Shown piece after piece: positions 9,842 to 21,083 of a DNA stretch of 64,000 bases. The stretch covers positions 15,406,332 through 15,470,331 of the forward strand of contig CM063257.1 of assembly GCA_032158295.1 (NCBI GenBank), in the 5' to 3' direction. Below the pieces are notes generated by a model, which did not search any database, was not told where the DNA came from, and worked only from the letters and a program-made list of their open reading frames with translations. Made by a program: the position numbers and the translations under genes. This DNA comes from Pycnopodia helianthoides. Taxonomy: Eukaryota > Echinodermata > Asteroidea > Forcipulatida > Asteriidae. Numbering within the stretch: position 1 is the first letter of the stretch; each line of letters starts with the position of its first letter.

Positions 9842-12800
9842 CTAAATGTTAGTTTCGATAAAAAAAAATCATTAAAAAAATCACATTGAATTTTATAGCT
9901 TTAATATTTAAATCGATAGTCGGATCCTCATACAATTATGGGGAAAGTCTGTCGTATCCTTTATGAAGGAAGGAATACGTGATACTAAGGGTTTGAGAAA
10001 GCTAGTTTGTCGATAGCTTTCTCAAACCCTTAGTATCCCGTATTCCTTTCCTAAACTTCCTCCATAAATTAGAGGATGTCAAACATCAAATACCTGACTC
10101 TGCTTTCTGGTTACTCTAGATGTTTAATCACTGTATACCAACATACCCCATAATGAAGGCATGAGTGCTTGTGTCTCTGCTCTCAGGGCCAATAGGCAAT
10201 CCCGCCCCTCATTGAGACACATTATATGGAACTCATCAACCACATTCTCACCAAGAACAACTTTTCATTTACTTACAGACATTTTACACAGGTACAGGGT
10301 ACCGCCATGTGTACCAAAATGGCGCCCGCATATGCTAACCTATATGGTGCCCGCATATGCTAACCTATAATATCACTGATAATTTATTGTCTTCGGTTTC
10401 AACTCATCACGATCTTCCTTCAGACCACGCTGCTGTGAAGTGTCTAATTAATATTGCTCGCCCACCACCATCAACTAAGAAATTACTTACTCGCAAACAT
10501 CGTGAAGTTGATATGGCTTCTTTTAAAGGAACATTACAGAATTGGTAAGAAAAAAACTTGTAAAATATACTTTTTGATCACAGATTTACATAAAACTTAT
10601 ACGGTCTAATGATGATGATAGTAGAAAACATCCATTGAAATATTTCTGTCTGAAATGCCATATTTGATGAGAAATGAATAAACTAATTTTCCAATTGGAG
10701 TTCATCGCTCAGTGAGCGTTTTATTCATTTGTTGAATCTATATGATTTCATGCAAATGTGTAATCGGTTTTTCACTATTTTCTCGTGACCCAGATGGCCG
10801 ATCGATCTCAAACTTCTACAGGTTTGTCAGTTTATGTATATGGTGGATTACATAAAGTGCTTACACTGCCAGCAACTGTTTTGTTAGCAAAAACCAATTC
10901 TGTAATGTTCCTTTAAATCTGATATTTGTAACTGTTTTTTAATGACGGACCCTGCCACCGATTCAGATGAGCTTGTTTTGCAGTACGACTCTGTTCTTAA
11001 GGTTATTTTTGATCGTCATGCTCCTGAAATTCACCAATATTCCCTTACTTGGACTTTACGTTAATCTCAACTGTCATTGCTTACCACAACTACAAGAGCT
11101 TCTCCCATTTTTGTATGGTCAAAGATCATTTTCTTGAGCTGCTCCATTTCTTTGAAACAGTCTTCCTGTGCATATTCGCCAGGCTAGTTCTTTACACTGT
11201 TTTAAGTCTCTGTTAAAAATGAATTTGTTTGTAGCTGCTTATTTGTAATCTGCTTACTTGTAATGTATCTTTCATTCGTCGTATATTTTGTTGTTTCTCT
11301 TTATGCGCTTAAAGGCTTTTGCATTAGGCGCTTTACAAAGGTCTTTTATTGTTATTATTATTTTCATTGATGGCAAGTTTGACCCTTCGTTCGTTGTGGC
11401 CTCTGGAAACAAGGTCAAGGTGTTTCCTTAGGTCGGATGAACGCCTTTTGTACAGGGTATATGTTGGAGAGAAGATACTGGTTGGTGTTAGTGGGTTTTC
11501 TGTATACATCCGTAACAATGCCAAAGGGGGATTTAGTTATGGTTACATCTATAAAGTTTACACCCGTGAGAGAGCATTCTGAGTTGGATACCGTTTCAGC
11601 GCTTGATAGAGGCAGGATATGCTTTTGGTAATTGTCAAGTATTCTCTATTGGTGTATCCCAACATGTGCATAAAACAAAAATCCATTTAAAAAACTTTAA
11701 TATACATGTGAGTAGCTCAAAGCTGACTGTGCGGAAAGGACGAGGTTATTTATTTTGGAAAATTGAAGAAGCTCTTGCAAACAGCTTACCAACCGAAATG
11801 ATATATTATAAATGAACAAAAACAGTCAATAGCTTACGTTTCGACCCTAGCAGAGTCTTTTCTATAAAAAAAAAAAAACCTAAAAAGAAAGGTTATTGGT
11901 TATTTATGCAAGATATTTAGTTGCGAACTTACTTGTACAGTTGAGCCATGTTCGAATCTTCTCTGGATCTTTACCGTATATGAATTTATCCATGTATGTA
12001 ACGACGAAGGGTCTGTAAGGTGTACGGGTATTCAGACCACCAACACGTACCGTAGTGCACTGGCATGGATCAGGTACAGGAATTACCCAACGGTAGCGAC
12101 CACCAGACTCCGGATCCCGTTCTTGTCCAATTGTGCAGATTAGCCCTGTGTGGTCATTTGAAATAATATTTGGATACTATATTCTTGTGTTAGCTGGATG
12201 GCGACAAAACTAGGGTAACATTTTTGAGGCACTTAAAACTGTTAGTAGTTCCCCTCAGCAGGTGAGGGAGTAACCCCAGGAATTGCAAAAATGCGGGAAG
12301 TTTCCACAAGTTACTGGCTCCCCAGTAAGCCAAAACGTTTGATTGGTGCGGAGGGGGGCTGTTGGAAACCTCAAAACCTATGAAAGGCTGTCCGCAAGAC
12401 GTAAGCCTGCTGCAAAGAACATATGGCTTATTTTTAATCAGAGGATTATATCTGGGTAGGTCTGTGTGTCTGTACAACTTTGTGCACGAAGTGCAAGAGT
12501 GAAACAAATTTCAGCCCTAAAAAGAACATTTACAACTCTGGAAGATGATCCCCGCATAGACATGGTCCAGTATAGGATATCAAGTACTTTGACTCCCCCA
12601 GGGCAACGCACATTGGAGAAAGCAGTGAAATAAATAGCGTGTACATGACTTTGCGTTACCAGCCATACAAGCCCATTCGGCGCTCTTAATACTAGTAATA
12701 CTGGGGTCTTATGTAGAGCACGTATCTACGGGCACGTAAGGTACTCCGGGCGTTTGAACAAAGACCGATTTATGTTTACAAGTTGCTCATATTGTTGCAT

Positions 12801-15800
12801 ACACTTAGAGTTCTAAGGCCCCCAAAATACTTAATCAATAAATGAGGTCGCATATTGAAATGGATTTAAAACGCTATTATACTTTGGAAAAGTACATCTC
12901 TATTATAATGATTCTCCGGTGAAATTCCACCAAAAATGGGACTCCTTTAAATTATTGTGTCAAGAATAACTCTGTATTTTACTGAAAAATAGCACGGCCG
13001 GTTGAAGAAAAAAAGGCCCCCTTCCCTTTTTCAAAAAGGCAGGACGCTAAACATGTTGTTTTTTGCCTAGGTTGATCTAAAAGTGTAGCTAAAAACAAAT
13101 ACATTGCCCGCTTGTCATGAGAAAAACTGTACATTTGGTTTTAAGTAAAAAATTTCAAACGGGACAGCAAGGGATGCATGGACATTAAAAGGGTAACACG
13201 TGTATTTTTTAATCAGGCCAACGTTACACCAGTGATTGACAAAACAGCTTTTAACATCAACAGTAACATCAGTATAGCCAGAATCAAACAACAAAACAAA
13301 AGAGAAACAAAGATTTGAAAGGCACCTGACAGTGGTATTTTGTAAAAAATAAAGCTTTTGTCAATAATATATGTATTTTGATGAGTGGAATGTGAATAAA
13401 CAGTTAAGTAAGGTTTTAAAAAAATTGTTTTTATTTTAATTACAAATTTAAGAGTAGGCCCCTTTACATTGACACATGATGGCGCTGTTCGTGACGTCAA
13501 TCGAGGCGCGATATTTGAAGAGAAAAAATGTAGTCTGGCCCCGTACATTACGTCTGGGTACCTGATCGAATACCGTGCCCGGTGAATCGCATGCAGCTAA
13601 AAACATGCTCCTCAAAGGTCAAACTTACCCGAATTATTTTACGTTTGGAAAATGCTCCTCTAGGCTCGTCACGTCTTTCATGTAGCTTCTTCGACTTCCC
13701 ACTAGCTGGAAAAATGGTTGGAGGGCGTCATGTTTTTTCTCTTCATTTCAAATGTGTGGTATATTCCGGATTCATAGCACGACGGCTCGAAGTGTTACGC
13801 TGCGTAGCGCCAACAACGACGTCAGACTGGACTTCTTTGCCCTCGTTAGTCTGACTTTCGCGGCCCACAACAGCCTATATTTGGGATCTGCAGGAAACAG
13901 ATGCAGACTGACCCCATCTTTAGTTGTTTTGCTGCATACAGCAGCAATACATCTAGTCGGCATTGCCGAAAAAATGCAAGAAAAAAACATTTTTCGAAAC
14001 GTACAAGCTCACTACTTGGACCTACTTGCACGTGTGTTTACAACGTAGCAAATTCGAGGGGGGGTCGATGTTCGATCGAGGCAAAGTCTGCTTCGATTGA
14101 CGTCACAAAAAGGGTCAGGCGGAGTCACCCCAAACAACTTAATCTATTTTTTTAACATATAAATCCTGACAAATAATTACAAAAAAATAATAAAAAATTT
14201 GTTAATATACATATACTCATATGTTAAAAAAACAAAAAATCTATTTCCAGGTGAGTTTGAAGTAATTTCACTAGAACGACGATTAAACGATGAACGGCAA
14301 GCAAAAAAACACCGTATGCAACATCGATCAGTTGCAGTGAAAGCAATAGCAATTTCAATGGCAGCACCAGCATCACCGGAAGCACTAGAAGTACAAAACA
14401 ACAATAGAACATACCGGGGGGGGGAAAGAGTATTGTGCAATCATTTACAATCGCGGTTTGGTACCCCCCCCCCCCCCCATTGTAAACAGAGGTGATTTCC
14501 GTTAAAAAGGAACGAGACAAAAATGTATACCGTCGAAATGCTCTCTCTTTCAGCACTAAAAACATAACAGTACATGTGTTTTGAGCATTTTCAGTTGTTG
14601 TGGCTGGCTCGCTTTGTTAAAAATTGCATTTTTTTTGCAGCGGCTAACGTGTGTGATTGGGTCCAGATTTCTAATCTTAAAAACTTGATTCAAAAAGTAT
14701 CTGTCCTCAATGGTACAAGGTTATTTTATTCAGGTTTGTATCTTTAAAAAAGCACAAGAATATACTTTAGAACCCCAAATTGACGAAACCCGGGAAGGGG
14801 CTGATGGTTTTGGGAAATAACTACTCCGTAAGCTTGGTTCATTTGGTTAAACAACATTAGTTTATAGACAAAATTCATAACCTTGGTGCGAAATGCGAGA
14901 ACTACGTAATTAATTAAACATCTTAGTGTTTATTTTGGCCAAGATTCTACACTATGTAGAATCTTGGCCAGAATTGTAAAATTGTTTCCTGATAGGCACC
15001 GCACTATTTTAAGGCAACTGTGAATGCAGCTATAACATGCCAGAACATTCAACCTCTAGCACGTTTTGTGCTTGAATTGCAGAATCAATATCTCTTGGGT
15101 TTTTGGCGACTTCTGTAATGCTTGTTTGCGATAATGCACAGTTTCGCATGATATTATTTCCCTAATTCGTGCACTCAGTTTGGCTGGTTTAATAACCTTT
15201 TTACGTGGTTCATTAATCTGTTTTGGTTTATACATGAAAATGAAGCGAAATAAGTGCACGGTTTAACAGTCCCTTTGCATGGTAAAACAAGCTGTTTAAA
15301 AAATGAGTAAATCATTTAAACTGTTTAACGAACCATTCACAATAATGTTTGATAGTTATAAAATACAAAATATTAAATCATACTCCATTCAAGCCAATCG
15401 GTATTCGATTCGCAAATTTTACTAATCCATCGAAGTCAAAAACAAGTATGTACGCACGGTTTAGTAACCAATTAATAATTTTGGTTCGACCGGTTAAGCC
15501 GTTAGCAAAGTTAAGAAATCCATTCACACGAGTTGATAACCCGTTTGCGTGGTTTATGAATGCGTTCAAACGTTTAATAAACTGTTTGTGAGAAACTATC
15601 CATTCAACAAAATATAAATCTATAGCACCCGCCTAATTATTACGATTGCCGCTCGAATCTGTCCACACGGTGTAGCAATTGGTTTGACTGTTTTACTAAT
15701 GATAAGCTCTAACAAATAAACCAAGCCGATTAGGGTATTTCATCAGGAAATCAAAACTGGGGCGCATTAAAGAACATTGGTAATTTTCAAAGAATAGTAT

Positions 15801-17822
15801 CCGCATTTTATGTGATCCAACATACACATGAAATTACAAATTTGTTAGATGTTAAACTCAATCGGTCCTCGGAGTCATGAGAAAACAGTGGAAAAAAAAC
15901 ATTGCATGTTTTTACAGTTGTCAAACATCGGGTTTTGGACACGCGCGATAAAGACTAATTTCACAAATTTCATAAAAATATTATATGGTTTATTGTATAA
16001 AAAAAATAATAATAATAATCGAATTAAAGCAGCCTAGAGGCCGAACAAAAATCAAATTAACAAATTTAAAAATGCAATACACAGTTAAGTTACCAATATT
16101 AAAGGCTCCCAAAGAGGGCAAAAGAGCCAAAGACATGATAGCATTCAAAGGAAATCTATGTCAAGTGAAGCTTTCCACATGTAAGTTATGTGCAAATATG
16201 TCAACATTTATATTTCCACTCTTAACAATGCTGCACACACCCTTTAAATGCTTCAATATGCTGAAGCTGATTGACGTTTTTTGTAATTCGTTACCCATTT
16301 CGTAAACCACGGTGAACGATTTTTCGAATGACTAACTAAACTTTGCAAACGGATAATGAAAACGTTCAATCGATTTATAAACCATGTGAATGTCTTATGA
16401 AACCATTCGAACACATAAAAAAAAAATTAAATACACAGAAATGACTTGAGTTTTTAATTGCCAGCGCTTGAATTCTGTTCGTGCTCAAGAAATATCTATG
16501 TGCACTCAAAAAGTGATTTCGAGCGCTCAAAACCACTCACTCAAATCATTATTTTAGTGTTCGAAGATCATAAGCGCACAAAATTATTTCAAGCACACAA
16601 AGGATTTGAAAGAGCACAAAGTGATTTGAAGAGCCAAAGTAATTTGAAGGGCACTCTCTCTCTCTCTCTCTCTCTGAATGGTAAGATACCCAATTTGTCA
16701 ATCAGACCGAAAAGTAGAATACTAGTAAAATAAGAGCAACGCTATTGCTGAAGCTGATCTGTGGTTATCGAGTGAATAATGACTTACAGTGACATGCAAT
16801 ATTGTTACTCTGTGGACGTCCGTTATTTGACTCTATAGATTTAAACCAGGTCTCCGCGGAATCTTCGCCACCCGTAGTTAAGTCAAAAACCTCGGCCAGA
16901 GTAATTGCAGTGTGCACGGTCGCCGCGACGAGTATCGCTGCACTAAGTACTCGATCTTCTAAATGCAGGAAATTAATAGACTTGTTTAAGTCTCCGACCT
17001 TCAGTAGTTTGTGTTTATTGTCCAAGAACGCATCACTTGGATGCGGGACACGTACATGATCAAGTCTATAATTTTACAACATGGGAATCCATGATTACAA
17101 TTTTACGCCGTATACATTTCGTGAAATTTACCACATAAAGTTGATCTTTTTTATACTGAAAATCTTTGAATTAGTTTTCAATGTCTTGGAATGAAATGTT
17201 ATTAAAATCTCACTTGTTATTATGACTAAGTAAACTAAATAATGGTGTTAAGCTAGTTACATTTAACGATAACTTCGTCACCTAAGCTTGGATATGATAT
17301 AAGATTTGACTCTTTTTTATATTGGACTAAGTATGACTTTCGGGGGATAAATGAAATAAATGAACAGACCGGGATAACTAAATGAAATTCTTTCGAGTAG
17401 TAACAATATGTCTAAAACAACATCGAAAGCAATACACCCAAGAAAGAAATGGAAAAAACTGATCTAAATAAAAAACAAACAAACAAACAACTACCCCTAA
17501 CAAACAACACCCATGGTAACAAGAGTAATACCAACGGTTGTAGAAAATGCAGCATCAACAACATCGACAGCACTGTTGGCAACATAGTGATATCAACAAT
17601 GTACAAACAAATAAAAGCAAGCACAAAACAAAAGCAATTAAAAAAAACATTAGCAATAACAACGCCATAATAAACAAATGTAAATAAATATAAAAACTAC
17701 ACAACAAACGGAAACTCAGCACTATATGAATGAAAGAATACCTCCACAGCAAACTAAAAAACAGATTGTCATTCACCTTCAGTACACCACACCAGGAATC
17801 CGACCAACAGCAAACTCTTCAT
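9111..17822 (-). CDS. Secreted discoidin-like plus LamG-domain protein (four exons)
   Basis: Exons on the minus strand are 17822-17777, 16958-16788, 12145-11933 and 9841-9111. They join without a frame break to 386 codons plus stop, and all three introns are GT-AG and phase 1. Residues 1-15 are a signal peptide (MKSLLLVGFLVWCTE). Residues of about 16-175 contain WLICTIG, GGRYRWVIPVPDPCQCTTV, a Trp/Cys WLNCTN and PLGKHIILKRS, a pattern resembling galactose-binding/discoidin (F5/8C or F-lectin-like) domains; this assignment is inference. Residues of about 185-386 form a LamG/concanavalin-like jelly roll: SYLDLGNF, MTWSLWLKIN, DKWFHLAASF, SRLYIDGE, LYLGMTNQ, a Cys-rich DDHCGSAAYSNLIVFDRLL. The protein is probably an extracellular lectin or matrix protein. 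The long introns hold a THAP relic, a LINE and a TTAA-1 copy. Intron phases are consistent with exon shuffling. Confidence 0.8.
9954..10065. repeat. Hairpin (inverted repeat) in intron 3
   Basis: Arms 9968-10003 and 10015-10050 are nearly perfect inverted copies (core GATACTAAGGGTTTGAGAAA), with an 11-nt loop around AGTTTGTCGAT. Weaker pairing continues outward. Confidence 0.85.
10360..11350 (+). pseudogene. Internally deleted CR1/L2-like LINE fragment
   Basis: Before the inserted element, the frame at 10357-10522 reads DLPSDHAAVKCLINI...RKHREVDMASF, matching the end of the apurinic endonuclease domain of CR1/L2/Jockey-type LINEs. After the insertion it resumes near 10917 with ATDSDELVLQYDSVL and FDRHAPEI. 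At about 11150-11250 it jumps to NSLPVHIRQASSLHCFKSLL, the usual end of the LINE ORF2, followed by GCGCTTTACAAAGG and an ATT-rich tail. The reverse transcriptase core is absent. Stops and deletions show it is dead. Confidence 0.75.
10523..10916 (-). mobile_element. TTAA-1 element (copy B), inside the LINE
   Basis: The orientation is opposite to copy A. TTAA lies at both ends (10523-10526, 10913-10916), with both AGGAACATTACAGAATTGG-type termini intact. It splits the LINE frame after DMASF. Confidence 0.9.
11933..12145 (-). CDS. LamG gene, exon 3
   Basis: Exon of 213 bp, phase 1 at both ends. The acceptor is CACAG and the donor is ACAA then GTAAGT. It encodes RDPESGGRYRWVIPVPD, CQCTTVRVGG, YMDKFIYGKDPEKIR and WLNC. 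Confidence 0.85.
12146..13212. other. Intron 2, left part: nothing recognised
   Basis: No element or coding signal is supported here. The 105-codon open stretch at 12190-12507 has no recognisable domain. Confidence 0.5.
13702..13963 (-). pseudogene. Decayed THAP zinc-finger sequence
   Basis: From the ATG at 13963 the minus strand reads MPTRCIAAVCSKTTKDGVSL, then HLFP and a Trp, the start of a THAP (C2CH) DNA-binding domain with both first Cys ligands. The expected second half, Cys-Ser-x-His-Phe, is damaged: the Cys codon position reads CGC (Arg), and the His-Phe part (CACTTCGAGCCGTCGTGC) lies in another reading frame, one base out. The shifted frame ends at TAG, 13704-13702. THAP domains occur in P-element-type transposases and in transcription factors; nothing here decides between them. 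It sits in intron 2 of the LamG gene on the same strand. Confidence 0.6.
14041..14935. other. Intron 2: homopolymer C run, no gene
   Basis: A run of 14 or so C lies near 14466-14479, and a G run near 14417. The stretch at about 14330-14380 (GCAATAGCAATTTCAATGGC) loosely resembles about 4330-4365. No coding signal. Confidence 0.4.
14936..14970. repeat. Perfect 15-bp hairpin
   Basis: TGGCCAAGATTCTAC, loop ACTAT, then the exact reverse complement. No T run follows, so it is not a typical terminator. Confidence 0.95.
15130..15600. repeat. Degenerate short-unit repeat (GGTTTA / AACC type)
   Basis: Variants of GGTTTAATAACC, CGTTTGCGTGGTTTATGAA and CCATTCAAACG recur every 20-25 bp in alternating sense. 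They keep frames open on both strands by periodicity, so the 80-codon frame at 15349-15591 is not taken as a gene. Confidence 0.5.
16280..16650. repeat. Degenerate repeats: GTTTATAAACC type, then GAGCACTCAAAG type
   Basis: 16280-16420 repeats motifs like those at 15130-15600 (TCGATTTATAAACCATGTGAA). 16450-16650 repeats about 20-24-bp units of the form TTCGAGCGCTCAAA...CACAAAGTGATTTGAA. Similar units appear near 35115-35200. Confidence 0.5.
16652..16675. repeat. (CT)n microsatellite
   Basis: Uninterrupted CT dinucleotides. Confidence 0.9.
16788..16958 (-). CDS. LamG gene, exon 2
   Basis: Exon of 171 bp, phase 1 at both ends. The acceptor AATTTCCTGCATTTAG has a good pyrimidine stretch and gives Glu across the junction with exon 1. 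The donor is CACT then GTAAGT, and the Trp codon TGG spans the junction to exon 3. It encodes EDRVLSAAILVAATVHTAIT and FDLTTGGEDSAETWF. Another AG at 17066-17067 would break the frame from exon 1 and was rejected. Confidence 0.8.
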
Positions 17823-18880
17823 CTTTGATATTTCTACTAACACTCCCGTGAGTTGACTCAATGTAAAGTAATTCTGGGTAAAAAAAACAGCATACTTAGA
17901 TGTCAACAACTGCAGTGTTGCTTTATCACTGACGCATCATATCATTATTTTGGTTACCAAGGCGCAAGCGTTTCCACCATCGTCATGGCAACTATGTTTG
18001 ACACTTGCTGCCCTTGCTTTGTCACCCAAGTGGAAAATAGCAAATTGCTCATACAAAGAGATAAATTATAATGTAGAAAATTTGTTTCGCTTTAAAGCAC
18101 AGCGAATTTAAAAAAACATATATTCCAGTTTTCCGAACCCATCCACTGAGATTTTGAAGGAAGGCTACATTCTGCGTGCTTGCGACATGGCATCATGAGG
18201 TGAAGGCAGCTACACTGTTCACAGTCAACCCTCTTACTGTATTACCATTCAGTGTCAACCAGTGTGGTTTGAATAAAATACATAGACTATGCGAACCTGC
18301 AAACACCTTGAGCTTAGTACCTTCAACAGTTCACAGTAAACCCTCTTACTGGTTAACCACTCACCGTACTCACTGTAGTCAACTCTATTAATACACTACG
18401 CTAATCTGCATTATAATGTGTTGTTGTGATGCATCTATACTGACCATATCATCCGTTTAAACATGATTTTGACTTGAAAGTCAAAATTTAAGAACCAAAA
18501 TCATTGTTTTGCGCCTTTGGAAACCATTATTAATCTATCGCAACATTATTACGGTGTAGCTATCAGTTTTGACAAGGCCCTACTTTTCAAGCGAATGTTA
18601 TTGTCTAATATGCAGCAAGGCCGAGCACCGACAACTTGAATAGCTCGTTAGTTGTCTCTTGTCTTTTCATCCCTGGATGAAACTAGGACGAGGTTATGCG
18701 ATAGCGTAGTGCTGTAAAAGGGGGGCGGGGACGAAAAGAAAGCAAGGAAAATACCATTAAAAAAATCAGTATTTTTTTCACAATTTTGCTTCAATCGTTG
18801 ACTTTTTTTTTTCATTTGTTTATAATTTGACAGATGTAATGCTGTGCTTCACTTGTTGGTTTATCAATTTGTTCACACTT
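17285..18880. repeat. Segmental duplication, copy 2 (partner 4541-6590)
   Basis: It starts AAGCTTGGATATGATATAAG and ends ATGCTGTGCTTCACTTGTTGG...TTGTTCACACTTT. It carries exon 1 of the LamG gene and about 1 kb of its upstream flank. Left of 17285 the similarity to copy 1 stops abruptly, before exon 2. Confidence 0.8.
17777..17822 (-). CDS. LamG gene, exon 1 (signal peptide)
   Basis: The ATG at 17822-17820 opens MKSLLLVGFLVWCTE. After one further G comes the donor GTGAAT (phase 1). Basic residue, hydrophobic core and a small polar end fit a secretory signal with cleavage near Cys-Thr-Glu. Just upstream both copies keep an AP-1-like TGAGTCA. Confidence 0.75.
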
Positions 18881-19232
18881 TATTCACACTTTAATAAATT
18901 ACTTTACAACTGCATCGAGGCATAGGCAGCGTTCATATTCTTAACACTTTGTATAGGCATCTGCAATCTATATGTACTGTGTAATACAATCATTAAAAAC
19001 CGGCTTGAACGAAAACGGCAACAAATTGTCTTTGCCTTAAAATATTTTTAATCAATAAGGGAACTTAGTTATTATTATAATTATTGTTTGTTTTATTTCA
19101 AAAATTAAAACATCACAGTCTGAATATAGTTAAATTTTTACATTAAAAAAAATTAAAAAATTAAAAAAAGATACGTTAATTAACTATAAATAAGATAAAA
19201 TTAGTGAATTAACAAATTGTAAATCAAACAAC
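18881..19232. promoter_or_regulatory. AT-rich leader with a TATA-like box before the minisatellite frame
   Basis: A TATAAA lies at 19185-19190, 43 bp before the ATG at 19233, within very AT-rich DNA (repeated TTAAAAAA). In such composition this may be chance. Confidence 0.25.
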
Positions 19233-21083
19233 ATGGATGGTTCTGATTTAAAAACATACATGAACATCAATGACCACAACTCAGACATGGACTACATAGA
19301 CAACAACTCAGCCATGGACAACAATAACAGCAACTCAGAAATGGACAACAATGACAGCAACTCAGACATGGACAACAATGACAGCAACACAAACACGAAT
19401 AACAAAGACAGCAACTCAGTAATGGACAACAATGTCAGCAACTCAGCCATTGACAACAGTGACAGCAACACAAACAAGAATAACAAAGACAGCAACTCAG
19501 CCATGGACAGCAGTGACAGCAACACAAACACGAATAAAAATGACAGCAACTCAGCCATGGACAACAATGACAGCAACACAAACACGAATAACAAAGACAG
19601 CAACTCAGACATGGACAACAATGACAGCAACTCAGCCATTGACAACAGTGACAGCAACACAAACACGAATAACAAAGACAGCAATACAAACACGAAAAAC
19701 AATGACAGCAACTCAGACATGGACAACAATGACAGCAACTCAGACATGGTCAAAAGTGACAGCAATACAAACACGATTAACTATGACAGCAACTCAGACA
19801 TGGACAACAATGACAGCAACTCAGACATGGACAACAATGACAGCAACTCAGACATGGTCAACAATGACAACAACACAAACACGAATAACAAAGACAACAA
19901 CTCAGACATGGACAACAATGACAGCAACTCAGACATGGTTAAAAGTGACAGAAATACAAACACGATTAACAATGACAGCAACTCAGACATGGTCAACAAT
20001 GACAACAACACAAACACGAATAACAAAGACAACAACTCAGACATAGACAACAATGACAGCAACTCAGACATGGTTAAAAGTGACAGAAATACAAACACGA
20101 TTAACAATGACAGCAACTCAGACATGGACAACAATGACAGCAACTCAGACATGGTCAAAAGTGACAGCGATACAAACACGAATAACAATGACAGCAACTC
20201 AGACATGGACAACAATGACAGCAACTCACACATGGACAACAATGACAGCAACTCAGACATGGACAACAATGACAGCAACTCAGACATGGTCAACAATGAC
20301 AACAACACAAACACGAATAACAAAGACAACAACTCAGACATAGACAACAATGACAGCAACTCAGACATGGTTAAAAGTGACAGAAATACAAACACGATTA
20401 ACAATGACAGCAACTCAGACATGGACAACAATGACAGCAACTCAGACATGGTCAAAAGTGACAGCGATACAAACACGAATAACAATGACAGCAACTCAGA
20501 CATGGACAACAATGACAGCAACACAAACACGAATAACAAAGACAGCAACTCAGACATGGACAACAATGACAGCAACTCAGCCATTGACAACAGTGACAGC
20601 AACACAAACAAGAATAACAAAGACAGCAATACAAACACGAAAAACAATGACAGCAACTCAGACATGGACAACAATGACAGCAACTCAGACATGGTCAAAA
20701 GTGACAGCAATACAAACACGATTAACTATGACAGCAACTCAGACATGGACAACAATGACAGCAACTCAGACATGGACAACAATGACAGCAACTCAGACAT
20801 GGTCAACAATGACAACAACACAAACACGAATAACAAAGACAACAACTCAGACATAGACAACAATGACAGCAACTCAGACATGGTTAAAAGTGACAGAAAT
20901 ACAAACACGATTAACAATGACAGCAACTCAGACATGGACAACAATGACAGCAACTCAGACATGGTCAAAAGTGACAGCGATACAAACACGAAAAACAATG
21001 ACAGCAACTCAGACATGGACAACAATGACAGCAACTCAGACATGGTCAAAAGTGACAGCAATACAAACACGATTAGAAAATGA
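19233..21083 (+). CDS. Asp/Asn/Ser-repeat open frame (doubtful gene)
   Basis: The frame starts ATGGATGGTTCTGAT, and 616 codons follow without a stop, almost entirely nine-residue units of the type DSNSDMDNN, DSNTNTNNK and DSNSDMVKS. There is no signal peptide, Cys or globular domain. Because the 27-bp unit is a multiple of three and lacks stops, other frames on both strands are open too, so length is no proof of coding. After 21070 a one-base length change (ATTAGAAAATGAC against ATTAACAATGAC) shifts the repeat out of frame and gives the stop. If translated, the product would be an acidic, disordered protein. Confidence 0.25.
   Translation: MDGSDLKTYMNINDHNSDMDYIDNNSAMDNNNSNSEMDNNDSNSDMDNNDSNTNTNNKDSNSVMDNNVSNSAIDNSDSNTNKNNKDSNSAMDSSDSNTNTNKNDSNSAMDNNDSNTNTNNKDSNSDMDNNDSNSAIDNSDSNTNTNNKDSNTNTKNNDSNSDMDNNDSNSDMVKSDSNTNTINYDSNSDMDNNDSNSDMDNNDSNSDMVNNDNNTNTNNKDNNSDMDNNDSNSDMVKSDRNTNTINNDSNSDMVNNDNNTNTNNKDNNSDIDNNDSNSDMVKSDRNTNTINNDSNSDMDNNDSNSDMVKSDSDTNTNNNDSNSDMDNNDSNSHMDNNDSNSDMDNNDSNSDMVNNDNNTNTNNKDNNSDIDNNDSNSDMVKSDRNTNTINNDSNSDMDNNDSNSDMVKSDSDTNTNNNDSNSDMDNNDSNTNTNNKDSNSDMDNNDSNSAIDNSDSNTNKNNKDSNTNTKNNDSNSDMDNNDSNSDMVKSDSNTNTINYDSNSDMDNNDSNSDMDNNDSNSDMVNNDNNTNTNNKDNNSDIDNNDSNSDMVKSDRNTNTINNDSNSDMDNNDSNSDMVKSDSDTNTKNNDSNSDMDNNDSNSDMVKSDSNTNTIRK

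Noticed and set aside
13582..14048. Plus-strand frames of 84-98 codons
   Set aside because: They are antisense to the THAP relic and show no protein family features.
14177..14565. Leu-rich frames on the minus strand
   Set aside because: They come from CAGCA/AGCAAT-type low-complexity DNA with no conserved motif.
15349..15591. Matching frames on both strands (80 and 63 codons)
   Set aside because: Periodic degenerate repeat keeps both strands open.
17026..17065. Alternative upstream acceptor for exon 2 of the LamG gene (AG at 17066-17067)
   Set aside because: It gives phase 2, which does not fit the phase-1 donor of exon 1; the acceptor before 16958 fits and has a better pyrimidine tract.
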